64,000 nucleotides of DNA, taken from the NCBI GenBank assembly GCA_963669295.1, contig OY769938.1, positions 4,774,001-4,838,000 of the forward strand. The letters run 5' to 3'. A program made the translations under genes and the position numbers. Of this stretch, positions 50,628 to 59,790 are shown piece after piece. Positions within the stretch are counted from its first letter, which is position 1; the number at the start of each line of letters is the position of its first letter. The DNA is from G963669295 sp963669295. GTDB taxonomy: Bacteria; Bacteroidota; Bacteroidia; Flavobacteriales_D; CALLUQ01. Below the pieces are notes generated by a model. The model did not search any database. It was given only the letters and a program-made list of their open reading frames with translations, and was not told where the DNA came from.

Positions 50628-51127
50628 AGCACTGCTACGACTATCCACGTCCGGCCTTAACGGTAGATGTGGTTTTGTTTGCCCTCAGCGATGAAGGGGT
50701 TGAGTTGTTGCTCATAGAACGGGGGCATCCACCGTATGAAGGTTGTTGGGCGCTACCCGGTGGTTTTGTAGACATGGACGAACCGGTAGCATTTGCCGCC
50801 ATTCGTGAGTTGGAGGAAGAAACAGGGCTAACAGGCATTCCAGTAAAACAGTTTGAAGTATTCAGCGCTCCTGATCGAGATCCGAGGGGCAGGGTAGTGG
50901 CAGTGGCCCACTATGCGGTAGTAGAAAAAGCCAATTGCAAACCCGTAGCTGGCGATGATGCCCGCAATGTTCAATGGGCCAACATCAACAAACTGCCCGA
51001 ATTGGCATTTGATCATCATGAAATAATTGCTGCGGCAAAAGCCGCTGTATTGGTGCAATTGCAGCTTTTGGGCAAAGAGCCAGTGTTGGAACCTACTACT
51101 TTAAAAGCCTTACTCAATACTGCTTAA
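50624..51127 (+). CDS. NUDIX hydrolase
   Basis: 167 residues. The Nudix box is complete: GGFVDMDEPVAFAAIRELEEETGL (Gx5Ex7REUxEExGU). The opening (PRPALTVDVVLFALSDEGVELLLIERGHPPYEGCWALPGG) is typical of ADP-ribose or nucleotide-sugar pyrophosphatases, and the length excludes the winged-helix NrtR type. Coupled to the VOC gene upstream; the last 14 bp overlap the convergent SLOG-family gene. Confidence 0.92.
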   Translation: MKHCYDYPRPALTVDVVLFALSDEGVELLLIERGHPPYEGCWALPGGFVDMDEPVAFAAIRELEEETGLTGIPVKQFEVFSAPDRDPRGRVVAVAHYAVVEKANCKPVAGDDARNVQWANINKLPELAFDHHEIIAAAKAAVLVQLQLLGKEPVLEPTTLKALLNTA

Positions 51128-51590
51128 TGGCTACAATGGCAGCTTCGGCCGTAGCTACAGCAATTACAGCTAACCCTAATGATTGAAAGAAATTTAGTGC
51201 CTCTTTGGTGTGGTTGAGCAGTAGCACTGGCTTTCCAGCTTTGGCAGCTAACACCACTTCTGAGGTTGTGCCAGCACCCATACCGTACGCCACCACCACA
51301 TCGCTGCTCAGTACATTGATGTTGTTTCGAGCACTACCCATGCCTGTTATTATGGGAACGTCTACATGAGGCGATATGCCTTCTTTATCGGCCGTAGGTA
51401 AAACGCCAACGGTAAGTCCGCCTGCAGCTTTGGCTCCTTTGTTTACGGCTCCCATCACCCCCTCTATGCGGCCACCGCTCAACAATACCCATTCATTTTC
51501 TGCAATTAACCGTCCCAACGCTTCAGCCGTTTTTAAGTCGTGCTCCGTAGCCCTGGCCGGCCCCATTACACCTATTATCTTTTGTGCCAT
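51114..51590 (-). CDS. TIGR00725-type SLOG-fold protein
   Basis: 158 residues with the Rossmann-like LOG/SLOG pattern: KIIGVMGPARATEHDLKTAEALGRLIAENEWVLLSGGRIEGVMGAVNKGAKAAGGLTVGVLP, then SARNNINVLSSDVVVAYGMGAGTTSEVVLAAKAGKPVLLL. The GxGTTSE stretch replaces the PGGxGTxxE motif of active phosphoribohydrolases (LOG), so it may bind a nucleotide ligand rather than cleave one. Overlaps the NUDIX gene at its 3' end. Confidence 0.8.
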   Translation of the reverse strand: MAQKIIGVMGPARATEHDLKTAEALGRLIAENEWVLLSGGRIEGVMGAVNKGAKAAGGLTVGVLPTADKEGISPHVDVPIITGMGSARNNINVLSSDVVVAYGMGAGTTSEVVLAAKAGKPVLLLNHTKEALNFFQSLGLAVIAVATAEAAIVAIKQY

Positions 51591-51670
51591 CTATCCTTTT
51601 TTGTTTCCGCTTGTCAGAAAGTCATTCATGCACCGTTTACGAATACTTATCTTGATACAAAACGCAGCAT

Positions 51671-53632
51671 ATGAAATTTCCCGGTTTACTATTGGCACTC
51701 GCCTTTGCGTTGAATGCCTGCGCCCAAAATACAACATCTGTTACAACTGAAACAACACTCATCCCACGACACGCCTTTTTTCATTTTGCCCAAAAGTCGG
51801 CCGTGCAAATCAGTCCTAATGGCGAGCAGGTGGCGTATATCGATACGGAAGATGGCCGGAAGCTGGTGTTGCTTCACCCCGGAGAGCACCCACCGGTAGT
51901 AGTACACGATAGCCTTGGGGCTCCGATGGAAGCGCAATGGCTGCCTTCTGGCAACTTGCTGGCGGTATTTAACCGCGATAACAGCGATTGGTTGGTGGAA
52001 CTCAATACCGCTGGCGAAGCAGTGGGCAACGATTTCCTTTGGTTCGAACGTATTGGCATTGTAACTACCACCAATCACGGCACTGTGATTAAAGTGGTAG
52101 ACGATATTATAGGCATGGATGGGTGCTACCGGTTGGTGGATGGAAAACCAGAAGCAGTGCCGGGAAGCAAGGCGTTTGATCGCTGTTATTTTGACGATGA
52201 ATTGGTATTGCGTGCTGGCATTAATAATACCAATGGAGGGCGCATCCTGTACCGGGTAGATGCACATGGAAAAAAACATGAAGTAGCTTCTTACAATTGG
52301 ATGGAAGGCAGAATGGCTGGGGTGTTTCGCGCTACAGGCAATACGCTTTATTACTCCGATAACAAAGGACAGGATAAAGCGGTACTAAAAGCCCTAAACA
52401 CCAATACTGGAGCCGTTGAAGTGTTGTACGAATGTAACTATGCCGACCTGGTATATGCTGGGGCTACCTTTTCGAATGAAGGCATGCCGCAAGCAGTAGT
52501 GGCCTATTACGAAGGGCTGGAGCGGTTTTACCTCGATGCCTCTATACAGGCAGATTTCGAATACATTGAAGCGCAACATCCGGGCGATGTAAGCTTTGTA
52601 AACCGGAGTGCCGACAACAGTAAATGGCTAATTCGCTACATGGATGGAGGCCCTGCACGGTACTACGTATACGATAAAACAGCACAGCACCTCGAATTCT
52701 TGTTCACCAGCGTTCCACAATTGGATGGGTATACCCTGGCCAACCGCCACCCCATTATTGTAGAGGCTCGCGATGGACTGAAGCTGCCTTGTAGCGTGTT
52801 TTTGCCTCACGGCTCCGATGCCGATGGCAACGGCATACCCGATCAGCCGCTTCCCACAGTAATTTACCCTCATGGTGGCCCCTGGGTAGGCTATTTGAAC
52901 AACAGTTGGTTTGCCAACCGCTCTATGCAATTGCTAGCCAACAGGGGCTATGCAGTGGTACGCGCTGAGTTTAGAGGTGCGCAAGGCTATGGAAAAGCAT
53001 TTGTAGATGCCGGCAATAAACAATGGGGCGAAGCCATGCACCACGATATTGTTGACATTGCTCAATGGGTGGTAGATCAAAACATTGCCGATGAAAGCAA
53101 ACTTGGGCTATGGGGATGGTCGTACGGAGGCTACGCCACCCTGGCTGGCGTTACTTTTGCACCCGACCTTTTTCAATGTGGCATTGGCATGTATGGTGTG
53201 TACAACCTCGAAACATTCCTCCAACTGCCCTTTGCCAATAACGACACATGGCGCACACGGGTAGGAGAGATGACAACCGAAGCAGGGCTGGCACAAGTAA
53301 GAAAACACTCGCCCACGCAACATGCAGCCAACATTCAAGTGCCGCTATACCTTACCCATGGCGGTGTAGACGATCGCACCCCACAAAGTCAAAGCGATGC
53401 ACTGGTAGCAGCATTGCAGCAACACAAAAAAGAAGTTATTTATACCGTTTACCCCGACGAGCCGCACGATTACCGCCAGCCGGGCAGCTGGGTTAGCTTT
53501 TGGGCATTGGGCGAACAATTCTTAAAAGAACACCTGGGAGGAAGGGCACAACCCATTGGCAATGACCTCGATACCGGGAAATTTGAAATTAAAGCCGGTG
53601 ATGCATGGGTGAAATCGAAACAAACAGGGTGA
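51671..53632 (+). CDS. S9 family prolyl-oligopeptidase-type peptidase, lipoprotein
   Basis: 653 residues. MKFPGLLLALAFALNAC is a lipoprotein signal (lipobox LNAC). Residues 40-370 are propeller-like strands, and the C-terminal alpha/beta hydrolase carries the triad: Ser in LWGWSYGGYAT, Asp in HGGVDDRTP, His in PDEPHDY. HGGPWVGY supplies the oxyanion-side motif. It cleaves short peptides, here in the periplasm or at the outer membrane. Single gene on its strand. Confidence 0.9.
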   Translation: MKFPGLLLALAFALNACAQNTTSVTTETTLIPRHAFFHFAQKSAVQISPNGEQVAYIDTEDGRKLVLLHPGEHPPVVVHDSLGAPMEAQWLPSGNLLAVFNRDNSDWLVELNTAGEAVGNDFLWFERIGIVTTTNHGTVIKVVDDIIGMDGCYRLVDGKPEAVPGSKAFDRCYFDDELVLRAGINNTNGGRILYRVDAHGKKHEVASYNWMEGRMAGVFRATGNTLYYSDNKGQDKAVLKALNTNTGAVEVLYECNYADLVYAGATFSNEGMPQAVVAYYEGLERFYLDASIQADFEYIEAQHPGDVSFVNRSADNSKWLIRYMDGGPARYYVYDKTAQHLEFLFTSVPQLDGYTLANRHPIIVEARDGLKLPCSVFLPHGSDADGNGIPDQPLPTVIYPHGGPWVGYLNNSWFANRSMQLLANRGYAVVRAEFRGAQGYGKAFVDAGNKQWGEAMHHDIVDIAQWVVDQNIADESKLGLWGWSYGGYATLAGVTFAPDLFQCGIGMYGVYNLETFLQLPFANNDTWRTRVGEMTTEAGLAQVRKHSPTQHAANIQVPLYLTHGGVDDRTPQSQSDALVAALQQHKKEVIYTVYPDEPHDYRQPGSWVSFWALGEQFLKEHLGGRAQPIGNDLDTGKFEIKAGDAWVKSKQTG

Positions 53633-53704
53633 ATAATCCAATAAGGTGATTGCCGTTAACTGTCTGTAAAACAGTTTGTTTTTCAATTGAATTAATTATA
53701 TACT

Positions 53705-53715
53705 TGTATTATACA
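53705..53715. promoter_or_regulatory. Palindrome upstream of the MarR-GNAT gene
   Basis: TGTATTATACA, a perfect palindrome around a central T within an AT-rich stretch, 26 bp before the start codon. MarR proteins bind such short palindromes and often repress themselves; the link here is inference. Confidence 0.35.
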
Positions 53716-53741
53716 TATAAATAATTGTAAAATACACTTAT

Positions 53742-54668
53742 ATGGAGCAAATACTTCCTTCATCAACGCACATCGCCCCTATTAGAGCAATTAGTCGTGG
53801 ATTGGTAAGAGAACTAGGGCTACTTGATGGCTGCTATGGCATTACCCTGGCGCAAGGGCATATTTTGGTAGAGCTTGAAAAACATGGGGTACTCAACATC
53901 AAAACATTAGCGGAATTGTTGCATGTAGATAACTCTACCATGAGTAGAACGGTAAAAAACATGGTGAACAACAATTGGGTAGCCATGGCGCCTGATGCGC
54001 AAGACAAACGTGCACGGTTACTGAGCTTAACGCCTTTAGGACGAGTAAAACTATCAGAATTGCACCGTCGGCACAACGACCTGGTGCAAGGAGCACTCGC
54101 TTTGCTGGAAAACGAACAACAGCAAACGGTAATAGAAGGCTTAACCCTTTACACCAAAGCATTGCATCGTGCCAGGATGCTGCAACAATACGAAATACGT
54201 GAGGTACAGCCCGAAGACAATCCATACCTGGCACATACCATTCGCGCAGTTCTCACCGAATTTGGAGCCAACAAGCCCGGTTTTGCTTATGTAGATCCCG
54301 AAACCGACCGGATGTATGAGACCTACCAGGAACCCCGTTCGCGTTATTTTGTGGTGGTCAACAACGGGAAAATTGTGGGCGGTGGTGGACTGGGGCCTTT
54401 GCGGGGAGGTGATGCCTCGGTGTGTGAACTTCAAAAAATGTACTTTTTACCCGAAACACGCGGACTTGGATTAGGAGCCAAACTGTTGGCCAAATGCCTT
54501 GATTTTGCCAAAGAAGTGGGCTATTTGCAATGCTACCTCGAAACATTGGCAGGCATGGAAAAAGCCAGGGCCATGTATTCGGGGTTTGGGTTTACTCCTT
54601 TAGAAGCCCCAATGGGTGCCACTGGCCATGGTGGTTGCAACTTTTGGATGATCAAAACGCTAGAGTGA
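53742..54668 (+). CDS. MarR-type regulator fused to a GNAT acetyltransferase
   Basis: 308 residues. Residues 1-145 form a MarR winged helix (GITLAQGHILVELEKHGVLNIKTLAELLHVDNSTMSRTVKNMVNNNWVAMAPDAQDKRARLLSLTPLG). Residues 155-308 form a GNAT acetyltransferase with the acetyl-CoA loop YFLPETRGLGLGAKLLAKCLDFAKEVG and LETLAGMEKARAMYSGFGF. This fusion is known in bacteria; the enzyme may acetylate a toxic amine sensed by the regulator. Single gene, followed by the minisatellite. Confidence 0.9.
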   Translation: MEQILPSSTHIAPIRAISRGLVRELGLLDGCYGITLAQGHILVELEKHGVLNIKTLAELLHVDNSTMSRTVKNMVNNNWVAMAPDAQDKRARLLSLTPLGRVKLSELHRRHNDLVQGALALLENEQQQTVIEGLTLYTKALHRARMLQQYEIREVQPEDNPYLAHTIRAVLTEFGANKPGFAYVDPETDRMYETYQEPRSRYFVVVNNGKIVGGGGLGPLRGGDASVCELQKMYFLPETRGLGLGAKLLAKCLDFAKEVGYLQCYLETLAGMEKARAMYSGFGFTPLEAPMGATGHGGCNFWMIKTLE

Positions 54669-55763
54669 AAAACGAAAGGTGTTTTTTCTTGAATTAAAAG
54701 GCATTCATTGGTTTTTAATACCGTATAATCTGCTGTAGGGTAAACATTGACTTTTCAATGTTTACCCATGAACGTTGATGGTTGACCCATGGGCTTTCAA
54801 TGTTTACCCATGACCACATGATGTTTTACCCATGACTATGTGATGTTCTACCCACGACCATGCCATGCTTTACCCACGACTATGCCATGTTCTACCCACG
54901 ACTATGCCATGCTTTACCCACGACCATGCCATGTTCTACCCACGACCATGCCATGTTCTACCCACGACCATGCCATGTTCTACCCACGACCATGCCATGT
55001 TCTACCCACGACCATGCCATGTTCTACCCACGACCATGCCATGTTCTACCCACGACCATGCCATGTTCTACCCACGACCATGCCATGTTCTACCCATGAC
55101 CATGCCATGTTCTACCCATGACCATGCCATGCTTTACCCACGACTATGCCATGTTTTACCCATGACTATGCCATGGTTGACCCACGACCATGCCATGTTC
55201 TACCCATGACCATGCCATGCTTTACCCATGACCATGCCATGCTTTACCCACGGCTTTCACTCCTGCGTAGGCTCCCGATGGCTATCGGGGCACCAGCAAC
55301 GACGTGTACTTTAATGCATACTTCTGTATACTCACTACTACATACTCACTCTCACGTCCCTTCATCACACTCACGCTCGGTCTTCCCTGTCTGCCGACAG
55401 GCAGGGATACTTTTTGTGTTCACGCTGTTCACGCAAAACACTCAGACACTCGCTTTCGCACCATATCTCCCGAGTGGCTATCTGGGCACTAACACGCCCC
55501 TTACATCACCTTATTCCTTGTGCCGTCAGGCGCCCTATTTTCCCCATTACCAGCAAAGGTGCCTTGGGAGCTTGCTTCTCCGCCTGGGGCGGATCGCAAC
55601 GACGTGTACTTTAATACATACTCCTGTATACTCACTACTACATACTCCCTCCTCACATCACCCTATCCCTCTCTCCCAAAGCACTTCGTATAAAACCTTG
55701 CTCCCATTGTGCGGTTAATTTTACGACATTGCTTACTTTTGAACACAGATCGAAAAAGGCCTT
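54669..55763. repeat. Repeat-filled intergenic region
   Basis: 1.1 kb without a gene. It comprises the 22-bp minisatellite (about 54759-55250) and a repeat island (55255-55680) with the CTCCTGCG.AGGC motif, CCCGATGGCTATCGGGGCA palindrome, a half copy of the nested inverted-repeat element (AAAACACTCAGACACTCGC near 55435-55453), a CTGTCTGCCGACAGGCAG palindrome near 55389, and an imperfect duplication of GCAACGACGTGTACTTTAAT (about 55295 and 55597). The last 60 bp lead into nrnA (TACTTTTG near 55734 resembles a -7 element). Confidence 0.75.
54759..55250. repeat. 22-bp minisatellite, about 23 units
   Basis: Tandem units with core ACCCACGACCATGCCATG plus a four-base linker (TTCT or CTTT), spaced exactly 22 bp. 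The central eight or so units are identical; the outer ones diverge, as in arrays maintained by unequal exchange. All three plus-strand frames stay open across it because 22 is not a multiple of 3; the translations are low-complexity and not believable genes. There are no unique spacers, so it is not a CRISPR. Confidence 0.95.
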
Positions 55764-56783
55764 ATGACATTTGAAGCAAACGACATCAAAGCGGTAGCTG
55801 AATTATTGAACAGTCCCAAAAAGGTGGTCATAACCACCCATAAATCGCCCGATGGCGATGCCATAGGCTCCTCGCTGGGGTTAAGCCATTTCCTACAACA
55901 GTTGGGGCATGAGGTAAATGTGGTGGTACCCGACAACTATCCTGAATTTTTGCAATGGTTACCCGGCAACGATACAGTGGTTCATTTCGATACCGAAACA
56001 GAACAAGCCATTGCACTAACAGAAGCTGCCGATGTGCTGTTTAGCCTTGACTACAACGATCTATCGCGCATCGATAAGTTGGGGCATTATGTACACATTG
56101 CTACCGGCATTAAAATAATGATCGATCATCACCAACAACCGCACGACTTTGCCGATTACACCTTTTCCGATACAGCTTCGTGCTCTACTGCACAGTTGGT
56201 ATATGAGTTTATGGAAGTCCTGGAGCAAACCCACTTGTTGAATGCCAACATTGCCAACTGTTTGTATGTGGGTATTATGACCGATACTGGTTCGTTTCGT
56301 TTCCCTTCTACCACTTCAAAAACGCATCGCATTACAGCGGCATTGATCGATGCGGGTGCCAGCAATGCTGCAGCACACAACAATGTATACGACAGCAATA
56401 CGTACCTACGCCTAAAGCTATTGGGCTATGCATTGGGAGAGAAATTGAAGATTTACCCTGAATACAACACCGTCATCATTAGTTTAAGCGAGGAAGAGCT
56501 GGCGCAATTCAACTATAAAAAGGGTGATACCGAAGGACTGGTCAACTACGGCCTGTCGATCAAAGGCATTAAAATGGCGGTTTTCATCTCCGAAAAAGGA
56601 GCCCTTACCAAACTGTCGTTTCGTTCAAAAGGCAACTTTTCGGTAAATCAACTGGCCCGCGACCACTTTCATGGAGGGGGGCATACCAATGCTGCTGGAG
56701 GTGCGGTACAACAACCCATTGCGGAAGCCATTGCCCAGTTGGAGGCACTATTGCCACAATATAAAGAAGCGTTAAACAGTTAA
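55764..56783 (+). CDS. nrnA: DHH-family phosphoesterase, NrnA-like
   Basis: 339 residues with the DHH domain motifs KSPDGDAIGSSLGL (DxD), SLDYND, and MIDHHQQP (DHH), plus the DHHA1 substrate motif FHGGGHTNAAGGAV at the C-terminus. NrnA-type enzymes degrade 2-4 nt RNAs and 3'-phosphoadenosine 5'-phosphate. Cytoplasmic. In Bacteroidota it often precedes gldI, as here (6 bp gap to the next gene). Confidence 0.9.
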   Translation: MTFEANDIKAVAELLNSPKKVVITTHKSPDGDAIGSSLGLSHFLQQLGHEVNVVVPDNYPEFLQWLPGNDTVVHFDTETEQAIALTEAADVLFSLDYNDLSRIDKLGHYVHIATGIKIMIDHHQQPHDFADYTFSDTASCSTAQLVYEFMEVLEQTHLLNANIANCLYVGIMTDTGSFRFPSTTSKTHRITAALIDAGASNAAAHNNVYDSNTYLRLKLLGYALGEKLKIYPEYNTVIISLSEEELAQFNYKKGDTEGLVNYGLSIKGIKMAVFISEKGALTKLSFRSKGNFSVNQLARDHFHGGGHTNAAGGAVQQPIAEAIAQLEALLPQYKEALNS

Positions 56784-56789
56784 TACAAC

Positions 56790-57311
56790 ATGCAAGGAAA
56801 GTGGTTATATGGAATGTTGATGGTATTGCTGTTGGGGGCATGCACTAACGAAGATCCCGTGCATGTAGATTACAACGACATCAAAGATCCACTTATTGAT
56901 GAGAATAAAAGTGCCGCACAAATTGAAAACGAGCAAATAGATGGCTATGTAAAACGCTACAACCTCGATGTGGTAAAAACGGGAACCGGCATTCGTTACC
57001 AGGTATACGAAAAAGGGGAGGGGCAACAGGCAGAGGAAGGCATGCTGGCTACTGTAAACTTTAAAATTAGTCTTATAGATGGTACGGTGTGCTACAGCTC
57101 AGACTCTACTGGCTCTTACGAATTTTTAATTGGCATGGATGAAGTAGAAAGCGGCTTGCACGAAAGCATGACCTACCTCCATGAAGGCGATAAAGCCATC
57201 ATTATTCTCCCATCGCACCGTGCCCATGGGTTGGTTGGCGACGACCAGCGAATACCTCCTCGATCTACTGTGATTTACGACATAGAACTGCTTGGATTAC
57301 GTCACCCATAA
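56790..57311 (+). CDS. GldI-like FKBP-type isomerase lipoprotein
   Basis: 173 residues: lipoprotein signal MQGKWLYGMLMVLLLGAC (lipobox LGAC), a helical linker (IENEQIDGYVKRYNLDVVKTGTGIRYQVYEKGEG), then one FKBP domain with SYEFLIGMDEVESGLHESMTYLHEGDKAIIILPSHRAHG. GldI is a FKBP lipoprotein required for gliding in Flavobacterium; naming rests on the domain order and the nrnA neighbour. Likely supports folding of T9SS machinery or cargo. It ends 4 bp before the next FKBP gene. Confidence 0.82.
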   Translation: MQGKWLYGMLMVLLLGACTNEDPVHVDYNDIKDPLIDENKSAAQIENEQIDGYVKRYNLDVVKTGTGIRYQVYEKGEGQQAEEGMLATVNFKISLIDGTVCYSSDSTGSYEFLIGMDEVESGLHESMTYLHEGDKAIIILPSHRAHGLVGDDQRIPPRSTVIYDIELLGLRHP

Positions 57312-57315
57312 CCTT

Positions 57316-58194
57316 TTGAAAGCTCCGATTTACATAGTGTTATTGGCATTTATTATAAGTGCATGTGCCGAAGAAAGTAAGGTAGATGATGCCGGATACT
57401 CTACCACCGAAAGTGGATTGCAATACCAATTGCACTACCTGGGCGATGGCGAACGTATACCGCAGCAAGGCGATTACCTAACGGTAAGAGCGACCTACCT
57501 CACCCTCAGCGATTCCATCATTATTCATCCTGTAGAAGAGGGGGAAACCTCCGTCATGCAAATCAACGACGCAGCAGTAAAAGGAGGCATGGAAGAAGGA
57601 TTGCAACTGCTTAAAGCAGGCGATAGTGCCACTTTTGTGCTAGATGCCAATGCCTTTTTTATGCAGTGGCCGGAAATAGCCCGACCCCCGTGGCTAAAAC
57701 ACATCCAGCAAGTAAAAGTGAACATCAAACTGCTGAAAATACAATCGGAAAAAGAATATGTAGAAGCCATACTTTTGGAAATGACGGACGAGGAAATGGA
57801 CGAGCAAGAGCTGTTGGCACAATTCATCGATCAATTGGAATTGGATAAAGACAGGCACTACATCGATGGAATTTACTACGTGGAAGAGCGAGCAGGAACA
57901 GGAAGAATGCCCCAAAATGGCGATATTTTGGTGGTAGATTACGAAGGGCATTTTGTGAATGGTGATTTGTTTGATGCTACCTACGATTCGGGTGAACAAT
58001 TAGAATTTAGACTCGGAAAAGAAGACCAGGTAATAGAAGGATTTGAAATAGGATTGCGCCAAATGCGCGTAGGAGGAAAGTCAAAACTCATTATTCCTTC
58101 GCAACTTGGTTTTGGAAGCAAGGGATCTAATACCTTAATTGTGCCTCCATATACCACCCTGGTATACGATGTTGAACTTAAAGAAATACAATGA
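57316..58194 (+). CDS. Two-domain FKBP-type isomerase lipoprotein
   Basis: 292 residues from TTG 57316, chosen because it gives a clean lipoprotein signal (MKAPIYIVLLAFIISAC); an upstream TTG overlaps the previous gene. The first FKBP domain (35-150) is degenerate; the second (180-292: GTGRMPQNGDILVVDYEGHFVNGDLFDATYDSGEQLEFRLGKEDQVIEGFEIGLRQMRVGGKSKLIIPSQLGFG) is complete. Its stop overlaps the next start (ATGA). Member of a four-gene FKBP run; probably periplasmic folding. Confidence 0.85.
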   Translation: MKAPIYIVLLAFIISACAEESKVDDAGYSTTESGLQYQLHYLGDGERIPQQGDYLTVRATYLTLSDSIIIHPVEEGETSVMQINDAAVKGGMEEGLQLLKAGDSATFVLDANAFFMQWPEIARPPWLKHIQQVKVNIKLLKIQSEKEYVEAILLEMTDEEMDEQELLAQFIDQLELDKDRHYIDGIYYVEERAGTGRMPQNGDILVVDYEGHFVNGDLFDATYDSGEQLEFRLGKEDQVIEGFEIGLRQMRVGGKSKLIIPSQLGFGSKGSNTLIVPPYTTLVYDVELKEIQ

Positions 58195-58991
58195 TGAAAA
58201 AAGCCTTGTTTGCAGCTGTTTTATTAGCATTTTGGGGATGCGATTCAAGCTCCGACCAGCCGGCAACCATCCCGGTTGAAACCGTACAGCCTGAATTGCC
58301 ACAACTGAAACACGAAGTATTACAAGAAGGTACGGGCCGTATGCCTGTAGATGGTGACCTGGTGCGTGTACATTACACAGGGTTATTGAAAGATGGGAAG
58401 CAATTCGACAGTTCGTACGATCGTGGAGCACCCCTATGGGTAGTAGTAGGCGGGGGCATGGTAGTGCAAGGCTGGGAAGAAGGGCTAAAATTGATGAAAG
58501 AAGGAGAACTGTGCCGACTCACCATTCCATCGCACATGGCTTATGGCGCAAAAGGATTTTTAAACCTTGTGCCCCCCAATGCCGACTTGATTTTTCAAAT
58601 GGAATTGGTAGAGGTCATTGATTATCCCTTTAAAACAAAGGATGAAGGCACCACCACCGAGTCGGGCCTTACTTACCACATCGTGAAAGAAAGTGATGGC
58701 GACTTTCCTCAACCGGGACAAAAGGTAGCGGTGCACTACACAGGTTACTTTCAAAACGGACAAATTTTCGACTCCTCCATTTTAAAAGGTGGAGAAACCT
58801 ATAGCTTTACCCTTGGAGCCAAAGAAGTGATTACAGCATGGGATGAAGGAGTAGCACTGATGAAGGTAGGAGAACGCATAAAATTAATTGTTCCACCACA
58901 CCTGGCCTATGGTGAAGCGGGCTACCCGCCAGTAATTCCGCCCAACAGCACCCTTACTTTCGACATCGAGTTAATGGCCATTACTGAGTAG
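58191..58991 (+). CDS. Two-domain FKBP-type isomerase lipoprotein
   Basis: 266 residues: lipoprotein signal MMKKALFAAVLLAFWGC; first FKBP domain (38-145: GTGRMPVDGDLVRVHYTGLLKDGKQFDSSYDRGAPLWVVVGGGMVVQGWEEGLKLMKEGELCRLTIPSHMAYG) and second (155-264: QPGQKVAVHYTGYFQNGQIFDSSILKGGETYSFTLGAKEVITAWDEGVALMKVGERIKLIVPPHLAYGEAGYPPVIPPNSTLTFDIEL), both with the Tyr, Asp and Trp-type active-site residues of FKBP12. Tethered to a membrane, likely periplasmic. Confidence 0.9.
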   Translation: MMKKALFAAVLLAFWGCDSSSDQPATIPVETVQPELPQLKHEVLQEGTGRMPVDGDLVRVHYTGLLKDGKQFDSSYDRGAPLWVVVGGGMVVQGWEEGLKLMKEGELCRLTIPSHMAYGAKGFLNLVPPNADLIFQMELVEVIDYPFKTKDEGTTTESGLTYHIVKESDGDFPQPGQKVAVHYTGYFQNGQIFDSSILKGGETYSFTLGAKEVITAWDEGVALMKVGERIKLIVPPHLAYGEAGYPPVIPPNSTLTFDIELMAITE

Positions 58992-59047
58992 TACCAACAG
59001 CCATTTGATATTCGAATTTTATTTTAACTTTAATCGAAAATGGATTG

Positions 59048-59752
59048 ATGGGGGAAACTGTTACTAAGAGTGGATTAAAATACGTTTTCTTACACCATGG
59101 TGATGGCAAGCAACCCTTGCCAGGCGATGAAGTAGCGGTACATTTTACTGCAAAATTTACCAACGGCAAAACATTCGACAGCTCTGTACCACGCAACAAA
59201 CCTTTACGATTGCGAATAGGAGTAGGCGAAACATTAAAAGGTTGGGAAGAAGCATTGCTACTAATGCGTGTTGGAGACAAAGCAATATTTACCCTTCCTC
59301 CCAAATTGGCGTATGGCAAAGTGCGTATGGGGCCTATACCACCCAATACAACACTCATCTACGAAATAGAACTGTTAGAGGTCATTCCCTTTCCTAAGCC
59401 AGTAAAAACTGCCAAGCCATTATACACACTGAAATCGGGCCTCAAATTTGTTTATTTAAAGCGCAACCCAAAGGGCAAGAAAATGAAACCGGGGTACAAA
59501 GTACACCTAAGCTATTCCGGCTTTTTGTCGAATAAAGGCCGCTTTTTGCATGCCCCCGCCGAAGCCCCATATAAATACATCCTGGGGCGCCATGCCATTC
59601 GTGGCTTTGATGAGGCAGTAATGATGCTTAGGGTAGGAGAGGCCGCTCAATTTGTCATCCCTCCAAAGTTGGCGTATGGCCGAAAAGGAGAGCCACCAGT
59701 AAGGCCCAACGAATACCTCACTTTTGAAATTGAATTGTTGGAGTACAGTTAA
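59048..59752 (+). CDS. Two-domain FKBP-type isomerase, no signal peptide
   Basis: 234 residues from ATG 59048. There is no signal peptide, unlike the three genes before it, so it is cytoplasmic unless another start exists. The first FKBP domain (8-118: LPGDEVAVHFTAKFTNGKTFDSSVPRNKPLRLRIGVGETLKGWEEALLLMRVGDKAIFTLPPKLAYG) is intact. The second (132-234) keeps RGFDEAVMMLRVGEAAQFVIPPKLAYG but lacks the usual FDSS segment (GRFLHAPAE), so it is probably non-catalytic. Confidence 0.87.
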   Translation: MGETVTKSGLKYVFLHHGDGKQPLPGDEVAVHFTAKFTNGKTFDSSVPRNKPLRLRIGVGETLKGWEEALLLMRVGDKAIFTLPPKLAYGKVRMGPIPPNTTLIYEIELLEVIPFPKPVKTAKPLYTLKSGLKFVYLKRNPKGKKMKPGYKVHLSYSGFLSNKGRFLHAPAEAPYKYILGRHAIRGFDEAVMMLRVGEAAQFVIPPKLAYGRKGEPPVRPNEYLTFEIELLEYS

Positions 59753-59790
59753 CGATGTAATTTGTTATTTTTAACCAGCAAAACACTGTT

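Noticed and set aside
54840..55209. Proteins encoded by the minisatellite in three frames
   Set aside because: All three frames are open only because the unit length is not a multiple of 3; the translations are the same low-complexity repeat and have no start context.
54759..55250. CRISPR array
   Set aside because: Units abut at 22-bp spacing with no unique spacers, and no cas genes are present.
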